DNA of 64,000 bases, from the NCBI RefSeq assembly GCF_001614315.2, contig NZ_LVEG02000002.1:82180-146179 (forward strand), written 5' to 3'. The position numbers were made by a program, and so were the translations under genes. The notes beneath the pieces were generated by a model. The model was not told the DNA's origin and ran no database searches. It saw only the letters and a list, made by a program, of their open reading frames with translations. Positions 52,919 through 61,386 of this stretch are shown here, in pieces; position 1 is the first letter of the stretch; every line of letters starts with the position of its first letter. The stretch is from Halofilum ochraceum (lineage in GTDB: Bacteria > Pseudomonadota > Gammaproteobacteria > XJ16 > Halofilaceae).

Positions 52919-52992
52919 TGTCGGACTGGAAGTCCGACCTACGGTTCCAGAGAGCGTTTCGATGGACTGTAGGTCGGGCTTATAGCCCGACA
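52919..52992. repeat. REP family E inverted pair, left of the RAYT gene
   Basis: TGTCGGACTGGAAGTCCGAC then CTACGG (52919-52944) and the inverted CTGTAGGTCGGGC...GCCCGACA (52967-52992). The unit contains its own hairpin (GTCGGACT-GGA-AGTCCGAC). Same family as the copies at 53559 and 53711. Confidence 0.8.
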
Positions 52993-53042
52993 CCGACCAC
53001 GTCCAGTGATCTACGGACATCGGAATATCACCCGGTGTCGTT

Positions 53043-53513
53043 TCAATCTTCCCGCAGCAGATCGTCCGGGTCGTCACCGGGCTCGAACCACCTGCAATAC
53101 CAATATGGCCAATCCCGCAGTGAAGTCACCAGACCGGCTCGCACGGGATTCGCGATGACGTAACGGCCGACGGCTACCCGATCCTCTTCGGCGCGCAGCG
53201 CGTGGTCGTGCAAACCCGGCTGCCACAGGCCGCCGCCCAGTGCACGCGAGGAGCGGCCTTTCACGCGCTGCATGACCTGTGACAGTGAGAGTTTCCCGGT
53301 GAGCGAGACAAGCGCATGGAGGTGGTCGGGCATTAGCACCCACGCCAGCCAGTCCGCTTGGCTGTCCGTCTACAGACGGCGGAGTCCGTGGATGAGTGCC
53401 TCGGCGGAACGGGATTCGCGAAATACGGGGCGCCGTTGCGCGCAGACGCTCGTGACGAGATAGGCCTGACCGATGGCCGAGTAGCGCCCGCGGCGCAGAT
53501 CGCCGTAACCCAT
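53043..53513 (-). pseudogene. REP-associated tyrosine transposase (RAYT) interrupted by an in-frame amber codon
   Basis: Starting at the ATG 53513 (MGYGDLRRGRYSAIG, with AGGGAGGG upstream) the frame runs 47 codons, meets TAG at 53372-53370, and continues in the same frame to 53043. The downstream part has the HUH motif MPDHLHALV and the catalytic Tyr region GRYVIANPVRAGLV of IS200/IS605-related Y1 transposases. Joined, it would be ~156 residues, normal for a RAYT. No frameshift or deletion is needed: a single base change (for example CAG to TAG) explains it. RAYTs are thought to mobilise REP sequences; family E REP pairs flank this gene on both sides, so they are probably its cognate substrates. 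Inactive unless the codon is read through or it is a sequence error. Confidence 0.88.
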
Positions 53514-53558
53514 CGTATGCCCTCCCTGGCGGATGCGTTGGTGGAATTCTGAAACCGG

Positions 53559-53632
53559 TGTCGGACTATAAGTCCGACCTACGGTCCATGGAGACGCTTT
53601 CTGGACCCGTAGGTCGGGCTTCCAGCCCGACA
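53559..53632. repeat. REP family E inverted pair, right of the RAYT gene
   Basis: TGTCGGACTATAAGTCCGAC with CTACGG (53559-53584) and inverted CCGTAGGTCGGGCTTCCAGC with CCGACA (53607-53632). It lies 46 bases upstream of the RAYT start. Confidence 0.8.
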
Positions 53633-53710
53633 TGCAACTGGCACAGCGAGCGCTGTTGATCGATGTCCGTTCACCCCAGCGGACGCGTTTGCGGTGTCCT
53701 GAAGGTGGTT

Positions 53711-53772
53711 AAGTCCGGCCCACGGTGTGTTGAGGCGCTTCTGGAGCCGTAGGTCGGGCTTCCAGCCCGACA
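53711..53772. repeat. REP family E pair, degenerate
   Basis: A shortened direct copy AAGTCCGGCCCACGG (53711-53725) and a full inverted copy (53747-53772), just downstream of the SPOR protein stop. Confidence 0.7.
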
Positions 53773-53792
53773 AAGTGCGCCCCAGCCATCCA

Positions 53793-54425
53793 TCAGCCGG
53801 AGGATTTGTCCCGGGTGACGAGGTAGTCGATGTCGTCGCTGCGCAGGCGCTTCTGGGCGTTTTTCAGTTTCGACGGGTCGGTGAAGGGGCCGGCACGGAC
53901 GCGGTGCCAGTCCTCGCCGTTGATCTTGACCTGCTGGATCTCGACATCGAGCCCGAGGAGTGAGATACGCGCCTTCATGCGGTCGGCCTGCTCGGCCTTC
54001 TGGAACGAGCCCGCCTGCAGATAGAAGCGCGCATCGCTATCCGGCGCCGGTGCGGTGCCGGTATCGCTCTCGCCGGAGTCTTCCGGGGCACCGGGGGCCC
54101 CCTCGACCGCTCCGCCACCTTCTTCGCTGGCGTCCGGGACAACCACTTCGAGTTCCGGCAGGATCGAATAGAACTCGAACCGTGGGGAGTCGTCGGCGCC
54201 GTCCTCTTCGCCGGAGGCGGTCTCTTCGGTAACCGTGGTCTGTTCCTCGGCCGGCTGGCGTTCCACCGCGCTCGAGGGCGGCGAGTCGAGGTCGTCGAGG
54301 TACACGAGGAAGGCGACGAACAGGCCGATGATCAGGCCGATCGTCAGCATGGCCCAGCCGGGGAGACCTCGGCTGGCGCCGGCCTGGCGCCGGTTGCTCT
54401 GGCGCTTCGGCTGGGCGCGTCCCAT
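53793..54425 (-). CDS. SPOR-domain inner-membrane protein, FtsN-like
   Basis: A 210-residue protein: short basic cytoplasmic N-terminus (PKRQSNRRQ), one helix at about 24-43 (WAMLTIGLIIGLFVAFLVYL), a long acidic, probably disordered periplasmic linker, and a SPOR domain at ~130-207 (FYLQAGSFQKAEQADRMKAR, HRVRAGPF). SPOR domains bind denuded glycans at the division septum. It starts 3 bases after argS, the standard gammaproteobacterial argS-SPOR/ftsN order. Whether it is the essential FtsN cannot be told. Confidence 0.92.
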   Translation of the reverse strand: MGRAQPKRQSNRRQAGASRGLPGWAMLTIGLIIGLFVAFLVYLDDLDSPPSSAVERQPAEEQTTVTEETASGEEDGADDSPRFEFYSILPELEVVVPDASEEGGGAVEGAPGAPEDSGESDTGTAPAPDSDARFYLQAGSFQKAEQADRMKARISLLGLDVEIQQVKINGEDWHRVRAGPFTDPSKLKNAQKRLRSDDIDYLVTRDKSSG

Positions 54426-54428
54426 GGG

Positions 54429-56189
54429 TTACATCTCCTCCGGCGCCGAAACGCCCACCAGCGCGAGGGCGTTGCGGATGACCTGCCCCGTTGCCTGGAT
54501 CAGTGCCAGTCGCGCGTCCCGCAGGTCGGCATCGTCGACCAGGAACGCCTCCGCGTTGTACCAGGTATGGAAGGCGTTGGCGACCTCCTCCAACAGGTAA
54601 TAGCACACGCGATGCGGCTCGCGGTTGGCAGCGGCCTGTTCGATCAGTTCCGGATAGCGTTCCAGCGCCTCGATCAGGTTGGTCTCGTGTGGTGTTCCGA
54701 GGCGATCGAGATGCGCTAGGCCATTGGCGCGGTCCCATTGCAGCCCGCGGGTTTCGAGCTGGCGCATGACGCTGCGGATGCGGGCATGGGCGTACTGGAT
54801 GTAATAGACCGGGTTGTCCTGGGTCTGCGCCTTGGCCAGGTCGAGGTCGAAGTCGAGATGCTGGTCGTTGCGCCGCAGGACGTAGAAGAAACGCGCCGCG
54901 TCGGCGCCGACTTCCTCGCGCAGTTCGCGCAGGGTCACGAACTGGCCGGCGCGGGTCGACATCGGGATCTTCTCGCCGCTGCGCCAGAGTGCGGCGAACT
55001 GGACAAGCAGGACCTCGAAACGGTCCTTCGCGACGCCCAGGGCCTGCAATGCGGCATGCATGCGAGCGATGTAGCCGTGGTGGTCGGCGCCGAGCACATC
55101 GATCACGCGCTCGTGGCCGCGCTCGATCTTGTTCCAGTGGTAGGCGATGTCGGCACCGAAGTAGGTCTTGTCGCCGTTCTCGCGGATGACGACGCGGTCC
55201 TTCTCGTCGCCGAATTCCGTCGAGCGGAACCACTTCGCGCCCTCGTGTTCGTAGAGATACCCGTTGGCGTCGAGGCGCTCCAGGGCGCGGTCGACCGCGT
55301 CCGTATCGAACAGGCTGCGCTCGGAGAACCAGTCCTCGTACTCGACCCCGAAACCGGCGAGGTCGTCGCGGATCTCCTCGACGAGTTCGGCCACGCCGTG
55401 CTCGAACACGATGCCCCAGTCCTGACCCAGCAACGCGCGGGCGCGCCGGACCAGGGCGTCGATAAAGGCCTCCTTGTCGCCCCCGTCGGGCTCATCCGCC
55501 GGCAGATCAGCGGTCACCTCGGCCGCGGGGCGCAGGAGCGAATCGCCCCGTGCCTCGTACAGCGACGCCGCGATCGCGCGGATGTAGTCACCGCGATAGC
55601 CGTTGGCCGGAAACGGCACCGTCTCGCCGAGGCGTTCGAGATAACGCAGCCATACGCTGACCGCGAGGATGTCCATCTGCCGGCCGCCGTCGTTGACGTA
55701 GTACTCGCGGTGGACGTCGTAGCCGACCGCCTCCAGCAGATTGGCCACGCTGGCCCCGAACGCCGCGCCACGGCCATGGCCGACGTGCAGCGGCCCGGTC
55801 GGGTTCGCCGAGACATACTCGATGTGAATGGTCTCGCCCGCACCTGTGTTGCTGCGGCCGTAGCGCTCGCCCGCATCGAGCACGCGCGCGACCACGTCAC
55901 TGCGCGCGCCGCTGGCGAGGAAGAAGTTGATGAAGCCGGGCCCGGCGATCTCGGTACTCGCCACCGCCGGGTCCTCCGGCAGCGCGGCGACGATCTCGCC
56001 CGCGAGTTCACGCGGGTTGCGCCGCGCGGATTTGGCCATCACCAGCGCGACATTGGTCGCGAAATCCCCGTGCCCCCGGTCACGCGCACGCTCCACGCGG
56101 ACCTCGGGCAGCGCATCGGCGGCGAGCGTGCCCTGCTCGACAAGCGCATCGAGCGCACGCTGAATCAGACTGGCGACAGTATCCTTCAC
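54429..56189 (-). CDS. argS: Arginyl-tRNA synthetase
   Basis: A 586-residue class I synthetase of usual size. N-terminal Arg-tRNA-synthetase domain ~1-95, HIGH-like HVGHGR in SANPTGPLHVGHGRG, the KMSKS equivalent in EKIPMSTRAGQF, and the C-terminal DALR anticodon-binding domain ~460-586. It charges tRNA-Arg in the cytoplasm. Forms an operon with the SPOR protein. Confidence 0.98.
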   Translation of the reverse strand: MKDTVASLIQRALDALVEQGTLAADALPEVRVERARDRGHGDFATNVALVMAKSARRNPRELAGEIVAALPEDPAVASTEIAGPGFINFFLASGARSDVVARVLDAGERYGRSNTGAGETIHIEYVSANPTGPLHVGHGRGAAFGASVANLLEAVGYDVHREYYVNDGGRQMDILAVSVWLRYLERLGETVPFPANGYRGDYIRAIAASLYEARGDSLLRPAAEVTADLPADEPDGGDKEAFIDALVRRARALLGQDWGIVFEHGVAELVEEIRDDLAGFGVEYEDWFSERSLFDTDAVDRALERLDANGYLYEHEGAKWFRSTEFGDEKDRVVIRENGDKTYFGADIAYHWNKIERGHERVIDVLGADHHGYIARMHAALQALGVAKDRFEVLLVQFAALWRSGEKIPMSTRAGQFVTLRELREEVGADAARFFYVLRRNDQHLDFDLDLAKAQTQDNPVYYIQYAHARIRSVMRQLETRGLQWDRANGLAHLDRLGTPHETNLIEALERYPELIEQAAANREPHRVCYYLLEEVANAFHTWYNAEAFLVDDADLRDARLALIQATGQVIRNALALVGVSAPEEM

Positions 56190-56286
56190 AAGCGGTATCC
56201 GGATTCAGGGACGGGCGGTACGGGAAGCCCGGCATTCTACCGCCGTGGTGCGCGTTTTAGGAACCTTCGGGCCGGAGAGTGTTGAG

Positions 56287-56611
56287 AACCACGAATGAAC
56301 ACGAATGGACACGAATGGGGTTTGGGGTTACCGGAGGCTTGCGGAGCTTCGCTGTTGGGCAGTGCAGGGGACAGGGAGCCAATTCATAACCAAAAAATGG
56401 ACTAAAAATGGACGAAAAATAGTTCTTCTGGTTCACAGCGACGTAAAACAGACATTTGCGGATGTCGCTATGGGTTAAACGCTGCCGAAGACATCGAATA
56501 ATGACCGGACCATTTTTCGTTCATTTTTTGGTTATGCTTTTTTCAGAACCCGAACAGCGAAGTTCCAGAAGCCCGTGGGGACCCAAAGCGCATTCGTGTT
56601 CATTCGTGGTT
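56287..56611. repeat. ~325-bp AT-rich palindromic (MITE-like) element
   Basis: The ends AACCACGAATGAACACGAAT-G (56287-56307) and their exact reverse complement (56591-56611) form a perfect 21-bp inverted repeat. Inside, CATAACCAAAAAATG (56385-56399) is exactly matched by an inverted CATTTTTTGGTTATG (56522-56536), and CTTCGCTGTT near 56348 by AACAGCGAAG near 56555. The sequence includes GGGGACAGGGAGCC. No ORF is evident; it fills most of the gap between argS and priA (56190-56619). Confidence 0.8.
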
Positions 56612-56619
56612 CTTGCCGT

Positions 56620-58836
56620 TTAGAGCATCTCCACCGGATCAACATCGATGGACCAACGCACCTTGCGGGCCTCGCGGGCGGTTTCGAGCCAGGGGCGGAG
56701 GATCCGGAGGGCCTGGTGGAGCGGTCGCCGGCTTGGTGACTGCAGGGCCAGCTGGGCGCGGTAGCGGCCGGCGATGCGTTCCATGGGTGCGGGGGCGGGG
56801 CCGAAGACTTCGAGGTCGGGCGGCGGTGGATCGCCGAGTTCGGCGGCGGCCGCGCGCAAGCAGGCCGAGGCCGCTTCCGGCTGTGTCGATTCGGCGCGGA
56901 TCAGCGCCATCCTGGCCGCGGGCGGCAGGCGGGCCTCTTCGCGTTCGTCCAGCAGGCGTTCGGCGAGCGCGTCGTAGCCCTCGGTGACCAGCGAGCGCAG
57001 CAGCGGATGCTCGGGATTGCGGGTCTGGATCAGGACGCGGCCGGGGCGTTCGCCGCGCCCGGCACGGCCGGCGACCTGCAGCACGGTCTGGGCGAGGCGC
57101 TCGGCGGCCCGGAAATCAGCGCCGAACAGACCGCGGTCTGCGTCCAGTACACCGACCAGCGTCACGCCCGGGAAATCGTGGCCCTTGGCCAGCATCTGGG
57201 TGCCGAGCAGGATGCGCGCCTCGCCGCTGCGGATGCGCTCGAGCTTGGCGTCGAGCTCGCCGCGCCGACGGACGCTGTCGCGATCGAGCCGTTCCGCCGG
57301 TGCGTCGGGGAAGCGGTCCGCGAGCGCCTCTTCCACGCGCTCGGTGCCCTGGCCCAGATAGAGCAGGGCCTCGCTGCCGCATTCGGTACAGGCAGCGGGC
57401 ACCGCGCGGTCGGCGCCGCAGTGGTGGCAGCGCAGGCGGCGCCGTTGCTGGTGAACGGTCATGCGCGAGTCGCAGCGGGCGCATTCGGCCGTCCAGCCGC
57501 AGTCGTCGCAGATCAGGGTCGGTGCCCAGCCCCGCCGATTGAGGAACAGCAGCACCTGGCCGTCACCCGCCAGGGTCTCGTCCATCGCCTCCGTCAGGGG
57601 GGCGGACAGCCCTTCCGTCAGCCGTCGGCGCCGGACGTCGACCAGTTCCAGGCGCGGCGGACTGGCCCCGCCCGCGCGCTCGTCCAGATCGACGCGGGTG
57701 TAGTGCCCACGGCGGGCGTTGGCGAGGGTTTCCAGCGAGGGGGTCGCCGAGCCGAGCACGACGGGGATGCCGGCACGCTGGGCGCGGACGATCGCCAGAT
57801 CACGGCCGTGATAACGGAAGCCGTCCTGCTGTTTCAGTGATGGATCGTGCTCCTCGTCGACCACGATCAGCCCCGGCCTGGCCAGTGGCGTGAACACCGC
57901 CGAGCGCGTGCCCAGGACGACCGCGGCATCACCGCTGCCCGCGCGGCGCCATTCGGCCAGGCGCTCGCGCTCGTTGAGGCCGGAGTGGAGGACGGCCGGT
58001 GTCGTGCCGAGGCGGCGGGCAAGGCGTGCCAGCAACTGTGGTGTCAGACCGATCTCCGGCACCAGCACGAGGACCTGCCGGTCGGCCTCGACAACCCGCT
58101 TCATCGCCTCCAGATAGACCTCGGTTTTGCCGGAGCCCGTGACGCCGCGGAGCAGGATCGGCCGGAAGCCACCGAGGTTCTCGATGATCGTGGCCGCAGC
58201 ATGATTCTGGGCATCGCTGAGACCCGGGCCGGGGGCCGCCGGCGGCGTCTCTCCGACCGCGGGCGGGGCCGGCTCCACCAGACCCTTGCGCTCCAGCGCC
58301 CGCAGCGGTGAGTGGTAGCGATCGCTCACCGTGCGCAGCGCGGAGGCCTCGATACCGTCGCTGTGCGCGGCGATCAGGTCGAGCAGTCGCGCCTGAACCG
58401 GGGCGCCGGTGATACCGGTCTGCAGGGCGGCGCGGCCCTCCCCGGTGATCCGCCATCGTGGTGGTGGTTCCGTCCGGGGCGTTTCGCCGCGGCGCAGGGC
58501 GACCGGCAGGATAGTGGCCAGCACCTCGCCCGGTGGGTGGTGGTAGTAGGACGCGGCCCACAGGCCCAACTGAAGCAGGTCGGCGGGCAGGGCCGGTTCG
58601 TCGTCGAGGACCGCCTCGGCGCGGCGCAGCCGGTCGAGCGCGAGTTCGCTGCCGCTGGCCGTCTCGACCAGCACGCCCGTGAGCCGCTTGCGGCCGAAGG
58701 GGACGAGCACGCGGCTCCCCGGGCGCACCGTGTCGGCCTGGCTGCCGTCCGGCAGCAGGTAGTCGAACAGCCGGTCGATCGGTCCCGGTACCGCGACGCG
58801 CAGCACCGCCGCGGCGTGGTGATCACGCGCGCTCAC
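56620..58836 (-). CDS. priA: Primosomal protein N' (replication restart helicase)
   Basis: A 738-residue PriA. The N-terminal 3'-DNA-end binding part (about 1-110; FDYLLPDG, VLVPFGRKRLTGVLVE) precedes the helicase with Walker A GVTGSGKTEVYLEA and Walker B VVDEEHDPS. The two zinc sites appear as CDDCGW...CARCDSRM and CHHCGAD...CTECGS, all eight cysteines present. Later motifs LLGTQMLAKGHDFPGVTLVG and QVAGRAGRGERPG are intact. It reloads the replisome at stalled forks. A DnaA-box cluster lies ~185 bases upstream. Confidence 0.97.
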   Translation of the reverse strand: MSARDHHAAAVLRVAVPGPIDRLFDYLLPDGSQADTVRPGSRVLVPFGRKRLTGVLVETASGSELALDRLRRAEAVLDDEPALPADLLQLGLWAASYYHHPPGEVLATILPVALRRGETPRTEPPPRWRITGEGRAALQTGITGAPVQARLLDLIAAHSDGIEASALRTVSDRYHSPLRALERKGLVEPAPPAVGETPPAAPGPGLSDAQNHAAATIIENLGGFRPILLRGVTGSGKTEVYLEAMKRVVEADRQVLVLVPEIGLTPQLLARLARRLGTTPAVLHSGLNERERLAEWRRAGSGDAAVVLGTRSAVFTPLARPGLIVVDEEHDPSLKQQDGFRYHGRDLAIVRAQRAGIPVVLGSATPSLETLANARRGHYTRVDLDERAGGASPPRLELVDVRRRRLTEGLSAPLTEAMDETLAGDGQVLLFLNRRGWAPTLICDDCGWTAECARCDSRMTVHQQRRRLRCHHCGADRAVPAACTECGSEALLYLGQGTERVEEALADRFPDAPAERLDRDSVRRRGELDAKLERIRSGEARILLGTQMLAKGHDFPGVTLVGVLDADRGLFGADFRAAERLAQTVLQVAGRAGRGERPGRVLIQTRNPEHPLLRSLVTEGYDALAERLLDEREEARLPPAARMALIRAESTQPEAASACLRAAAAELGDPPPPDLEVFGPAPAPMERIAGRYRAQLALQSPSRRPLHQALRILRPWLETAREARKVRWSIDVDPVEML

Positions 58837-59019
58837 GCGGGCTGCGTCCGGGAACTGGCGGGGTGGCGGGGCCGTGTGATCATCGGGCGTCAGTGTACCG
58901 GTCCGCGTGGCCCGAGCGGAGTCCTGATACCGGGTCCTGGTCGACTGATGTGGAGGGTTATGCTGGACGCTCGTTCAAGAGTTTCGTCCAACTGCCGGTG
59001 TCCGTAGGAGATTCTCCCA

Positions 59020-59241
59020 TTATCCACAATTTCTGTGGATAACTCTGTGGATAGTCTGGGTGGAAAACGCCGCGAATAGCAGCGTCATGCAACGGTCATC
59101 AAATTGGATGGTTTCTGATCATCCAAAATTTCTCTTTTAAAACAGTAGCTTACGATGTTTCCGCCGATTCCCCGTGTGCACTCACGAGCGTTCTTGGGCT
59201 CGAAGTATCGCCGTCATCGGGGCGAGGCCGATTGTGCATAA
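59020..59241. promoter_or_regulatory. Cluster of DnaA boxes with AT-rich stretch (possible origin-like site)
   Basis: TTATCCACA (59020-59028), TGTGGATAA (59034-59042) and TGTGGATAG (59046-59054) are one direct and two inverted DnaA boxes with 14- and 12-base centre spacing; the first two are perfect. TGTGCATAA (59233-59241) is a fourth box fitting TTATNCACA. Between them, 59098-59155 is unusually AT-rich and includes a TTGGATG...CATCCAA hairpin. The site is in an 883-base gene-free region upstream of priA. No dnaA or mnmG is in the window, so an origin, a DnaA-titration site or DnaA control of priA are all possible. Confidence 0.55.
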
Positions 59242-59537
59242 CACGTTGCACGATGAATGGATAGCCCGAATTGCGGGGTCTGCGCGGAGGGATTTTCTGT
59301 CTTGTTGTCAGAGCCATGCGTGGGTGTAGGTGGTTACCCTGAGCGTCGCTGTATGGGTTGCTGACGGGGCGTCGTGTCCCTTGTTGAACACGGTCGATCG
59401 GTCTTGTCTGGCAACCGGCGGGCCGTTCGGTCGAAGACGTGATCGGGTTGAGGCGACGGCGGCATTCGCCCTCCATTTCGTTGCGGGCGAAGTCCGGCCT
59501 GCGTGGCGGAGTGTGCGGGTGCTGAGTGTTCAGTATG

Positions 59538-59634
59538 TAGGCCGGCTTGCGACCGAAGGGAGCCAGCCGGCAGTCGAGCTTGGGTACCGCACAACGGGCG
59601 CGCCGGCTGTTGCCTTCGGCAAAAGCCGGCCTAC
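59538..59634. repeat. Repeat family C inverted pair
   Basis: GTAGGCCGGCTTGCGACCGA (from 59538) and inverted GTTGCCTTCGGCAAAAGCCG then GCCTAC (59609-59634), the family seen after trmFO. A TTTGCGTTCCTTGGCGCCCT repeat follows at about 59650-59690. Apart from these and the DnaA boxes, I see no feature in 58837-59719. Confidence 0.65.
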
Positions 59635-59719
59635 GTACTGAATCGATTTCTTTGCGTTCCTTGGCGCCCTTCGCGCCTTGGCGAGAACCCCGGGTACAGC
59701 GTTCCCGGCACGGTACCGC

Positions 59720-61093
59720 TCAGAGTGACTTCACGCCCGTGATGAGTTCCCCGGCGACGCTCTGGGCATCGCCATAGAGCATCTGCGTGTTATCGGCGAA
59801 GAACAGTTCGTTCTCGATGCCGGAGAACCCGGCGCCGCGGCCGCGTTTGACCACGATCACCTGCTGGGCCTTGTCGGCATCCAGGATCGGCATGCCGTAG
59901 ATCGGGCTGTCCTTCTTCGTGCGCGCGGCCGGATTGACGACGTCATTGGCGCCGATGACCACGGCGGCATCCGCCTGCGGGAACTCGGCGTTGATGTCCT
60001 CGAGATCGGCAATTTTGTCATAAGGCACGCCGGCCTCGGCCAGCAGCACGTTCATGTGACCCGGCATCCGCCCGGCGACCGGGTGGATGGCGAACTTCAC
60101 CTTCACGCCGCGCTCTTCGAGCAGTTCGGTCAGTTCCCAGATCTTGTGCTGGGCCTGGGCGACCGCGAGGCCGTAGCCCGGGATGATGATGACCTTGCTC
60201 GCGTACGACAGCATGATCGCCGCGTCGGTCGCGTCGATCTCTTTCATGATGCCGCCGCTGCCCTCCGCCGCCTCGGCCCCCTCGTCGGTGCCGAAACCGG
60301 CGAACAGGACGTTGGCGAGGGAGCGGTTCATCGCCTTCGCCATGAGCTGCGTCAGCAGGGTGCCGGCGCTGCCAACGACGATGCCGGCGATCATCATGGC
60401 CGGGTTGCCGAGCACGAAGCCCTCGAAGCCGACGGCGAGACCGGTCAGCGCGTTCAGCAGAGAGATCACCACCGGCATGTCGGCGCCGCCGATCGGCATG
60501 GTGACGGTAATGCCGATCACGGCGGCCGCGATGAAGAAGAGAAGCAGGACCACGCCGGATTCGGCGCCGGCCGCGACGGCGATGGCCGCGATCACCGTGG
60601 CCACGGCGAGGCCGATATTGAACACCTGCATCGCGGCGGAGCGCGGCGATTTCTTGACGATCCCCTGCAGCTTCGCGAAGGCCACGAGCGAGCCGGTGAA
60701 GGCGATCGTGCCGATCAGCGCGCCGGCGACGGCGAGCACCAGCACCAGCGGCGAGAGCACGTTGTCGCCCAGCATCTCGTTGGCCGCGATCGCGGCCGCG
60801 GCGCCGCCGCCCATGCCGTTGTAGAGGGCGACCATCTGCGGCATGTCGGTCATCGCCACGCGCTTCGCGCTGACGTAAGCGACCGCGCCGCCCGAGACCA
60901 TCGCCACGACCATCAGCGCGTAGTTGTGCAGCCCCTCGTGCAGGAAGGTCACGAGCGTGGCGAGCACCATGCCGGCGCCGGCCCAGACGATGCCGCGGCG
61001 CGCCGTTTTCGGCGAGCTCATGCCCTTGAGGCCGAGGATGAACAGGATGGCGGCGATGAAATACGCCGCCTGGATGAGGGTGTCCAGCGTCAT
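59720..61093 (-). CDS. pntB: NAD(P) transhydrogenase, beta subunit
   Basis: A 457-residue inner-membrane subunit. Helices occupy ~1-255, then the NADP(H)-binding domain III (~285-457) with VIIIPGYGLAVAQAQHKIWE, VKFAIHPVAGRMPGHMNVLL, VVIGANDVVNPAA and the terminal KRGRGAGFSGIENELFF. With the alpha subunits it couples proton entry to hydride transfer from NADH to NADP. It overlaps the upstream pntAB stop by 4 bp. Confidence 0.97.
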   Translation of the reverse strand: MTLDTLIQAAYFIAAILFILGLKGMSSPKTARRGIVWAGAGMVLATLVTFLHEGLHNYALMVVAMVSGGAVAYVSAKRVAMTDMPQMVALYNGMGGGAAAAIAANEMLGDNVLSPLVLVLAVAGALIGTIAFTGSLVAFAKLQGIVKKSPRSAAMQVFNIGLAVATVIAAIAVAAGAESGVVLLLFFIAAAVIGITVTMPIGGADMPVVISLLNALTGLAVGFEGFVLGNPAMMIAGIVVGSAGTLLTQLMAKAMNRSLANVLFAGFGTDEGAEAAEGSGGIMKEIDATDAAIMLSYASKVIIIPGYGLAVAQAQHKIWELTELLEERGVKVKFAIHPVAGRMPGHMNVLLAEAGVPYDKIADLEDINAEFPQADAAVVIGANDVVNPAARTKKDSPIYGMPILDADKAQQVIVVKRGRGAGFSGIENELFFADNTQMLYGDAQSVAGELITGVKSL

Positions 61094-61386
61094 GCCCGCT
61101 TCTCCCTGTCGCCGCTCGACTTGAACATATCGAGCATGCGCTCGGTGACGAAGTAGCCGCCGACCGCATTGCCCGCCGCCAGGAACACGGCGACGAAGCC
61201 GATGGTCAGCTCCAGCGCGCCCTCGGCGTGCCCCATGGCCACCATCGCGCCGACCAGTACGATGCCGTGGACGAAATTCGATCCGGACATCAGCGGCGTG
61301 TGCAGGATGACCGGCACCTTGGAGATGACTTCATACCCCGCTACCGCGGCGAGCATGAAAATGTAGAGTGCGATGAAGCCTTCCAT
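61090..61386 (-). CDS. pntAB: NAD(P) transhydrogenase, alpha-2 membrane subunit
   Basis: A 98-residue membrane protein with three helices: ALYIFMLAAVAGYEVI, SNFVHGIVLVGAMVAMG and LELTIGFVAVFLAAGNAVGG. It corresponds to the C-terminal membrane part of one-piece PntA; the three-gene split is usual outside enterics. Its ATG overlaps the pntAA stop (TGATG form), implying coupled translation. Confidence 0.94.
   Translation of the reverse strand: MEGFIALYIFMLAAVAGYEVISKVPVILHTPLMSGSNFVHGIVLVGAMVAMGHAEGALELTIGFVAVFLAAGNAVGGYFVTERMLDMFKSSGDREKRA

Noticed and set aside
53340..53372. Frameshift in the RAYT gene
   Set aside because: Both halves are in the same frame; only a TAG separates them, so a nonsense change is the simpler reading.
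58837..59719. tRNA, ncRNA or small protein gene in the large gap
   Set aside because: No T-loop or tRNA fold was seen, and the short frames there lack ribosome sites and recognisable protein features.
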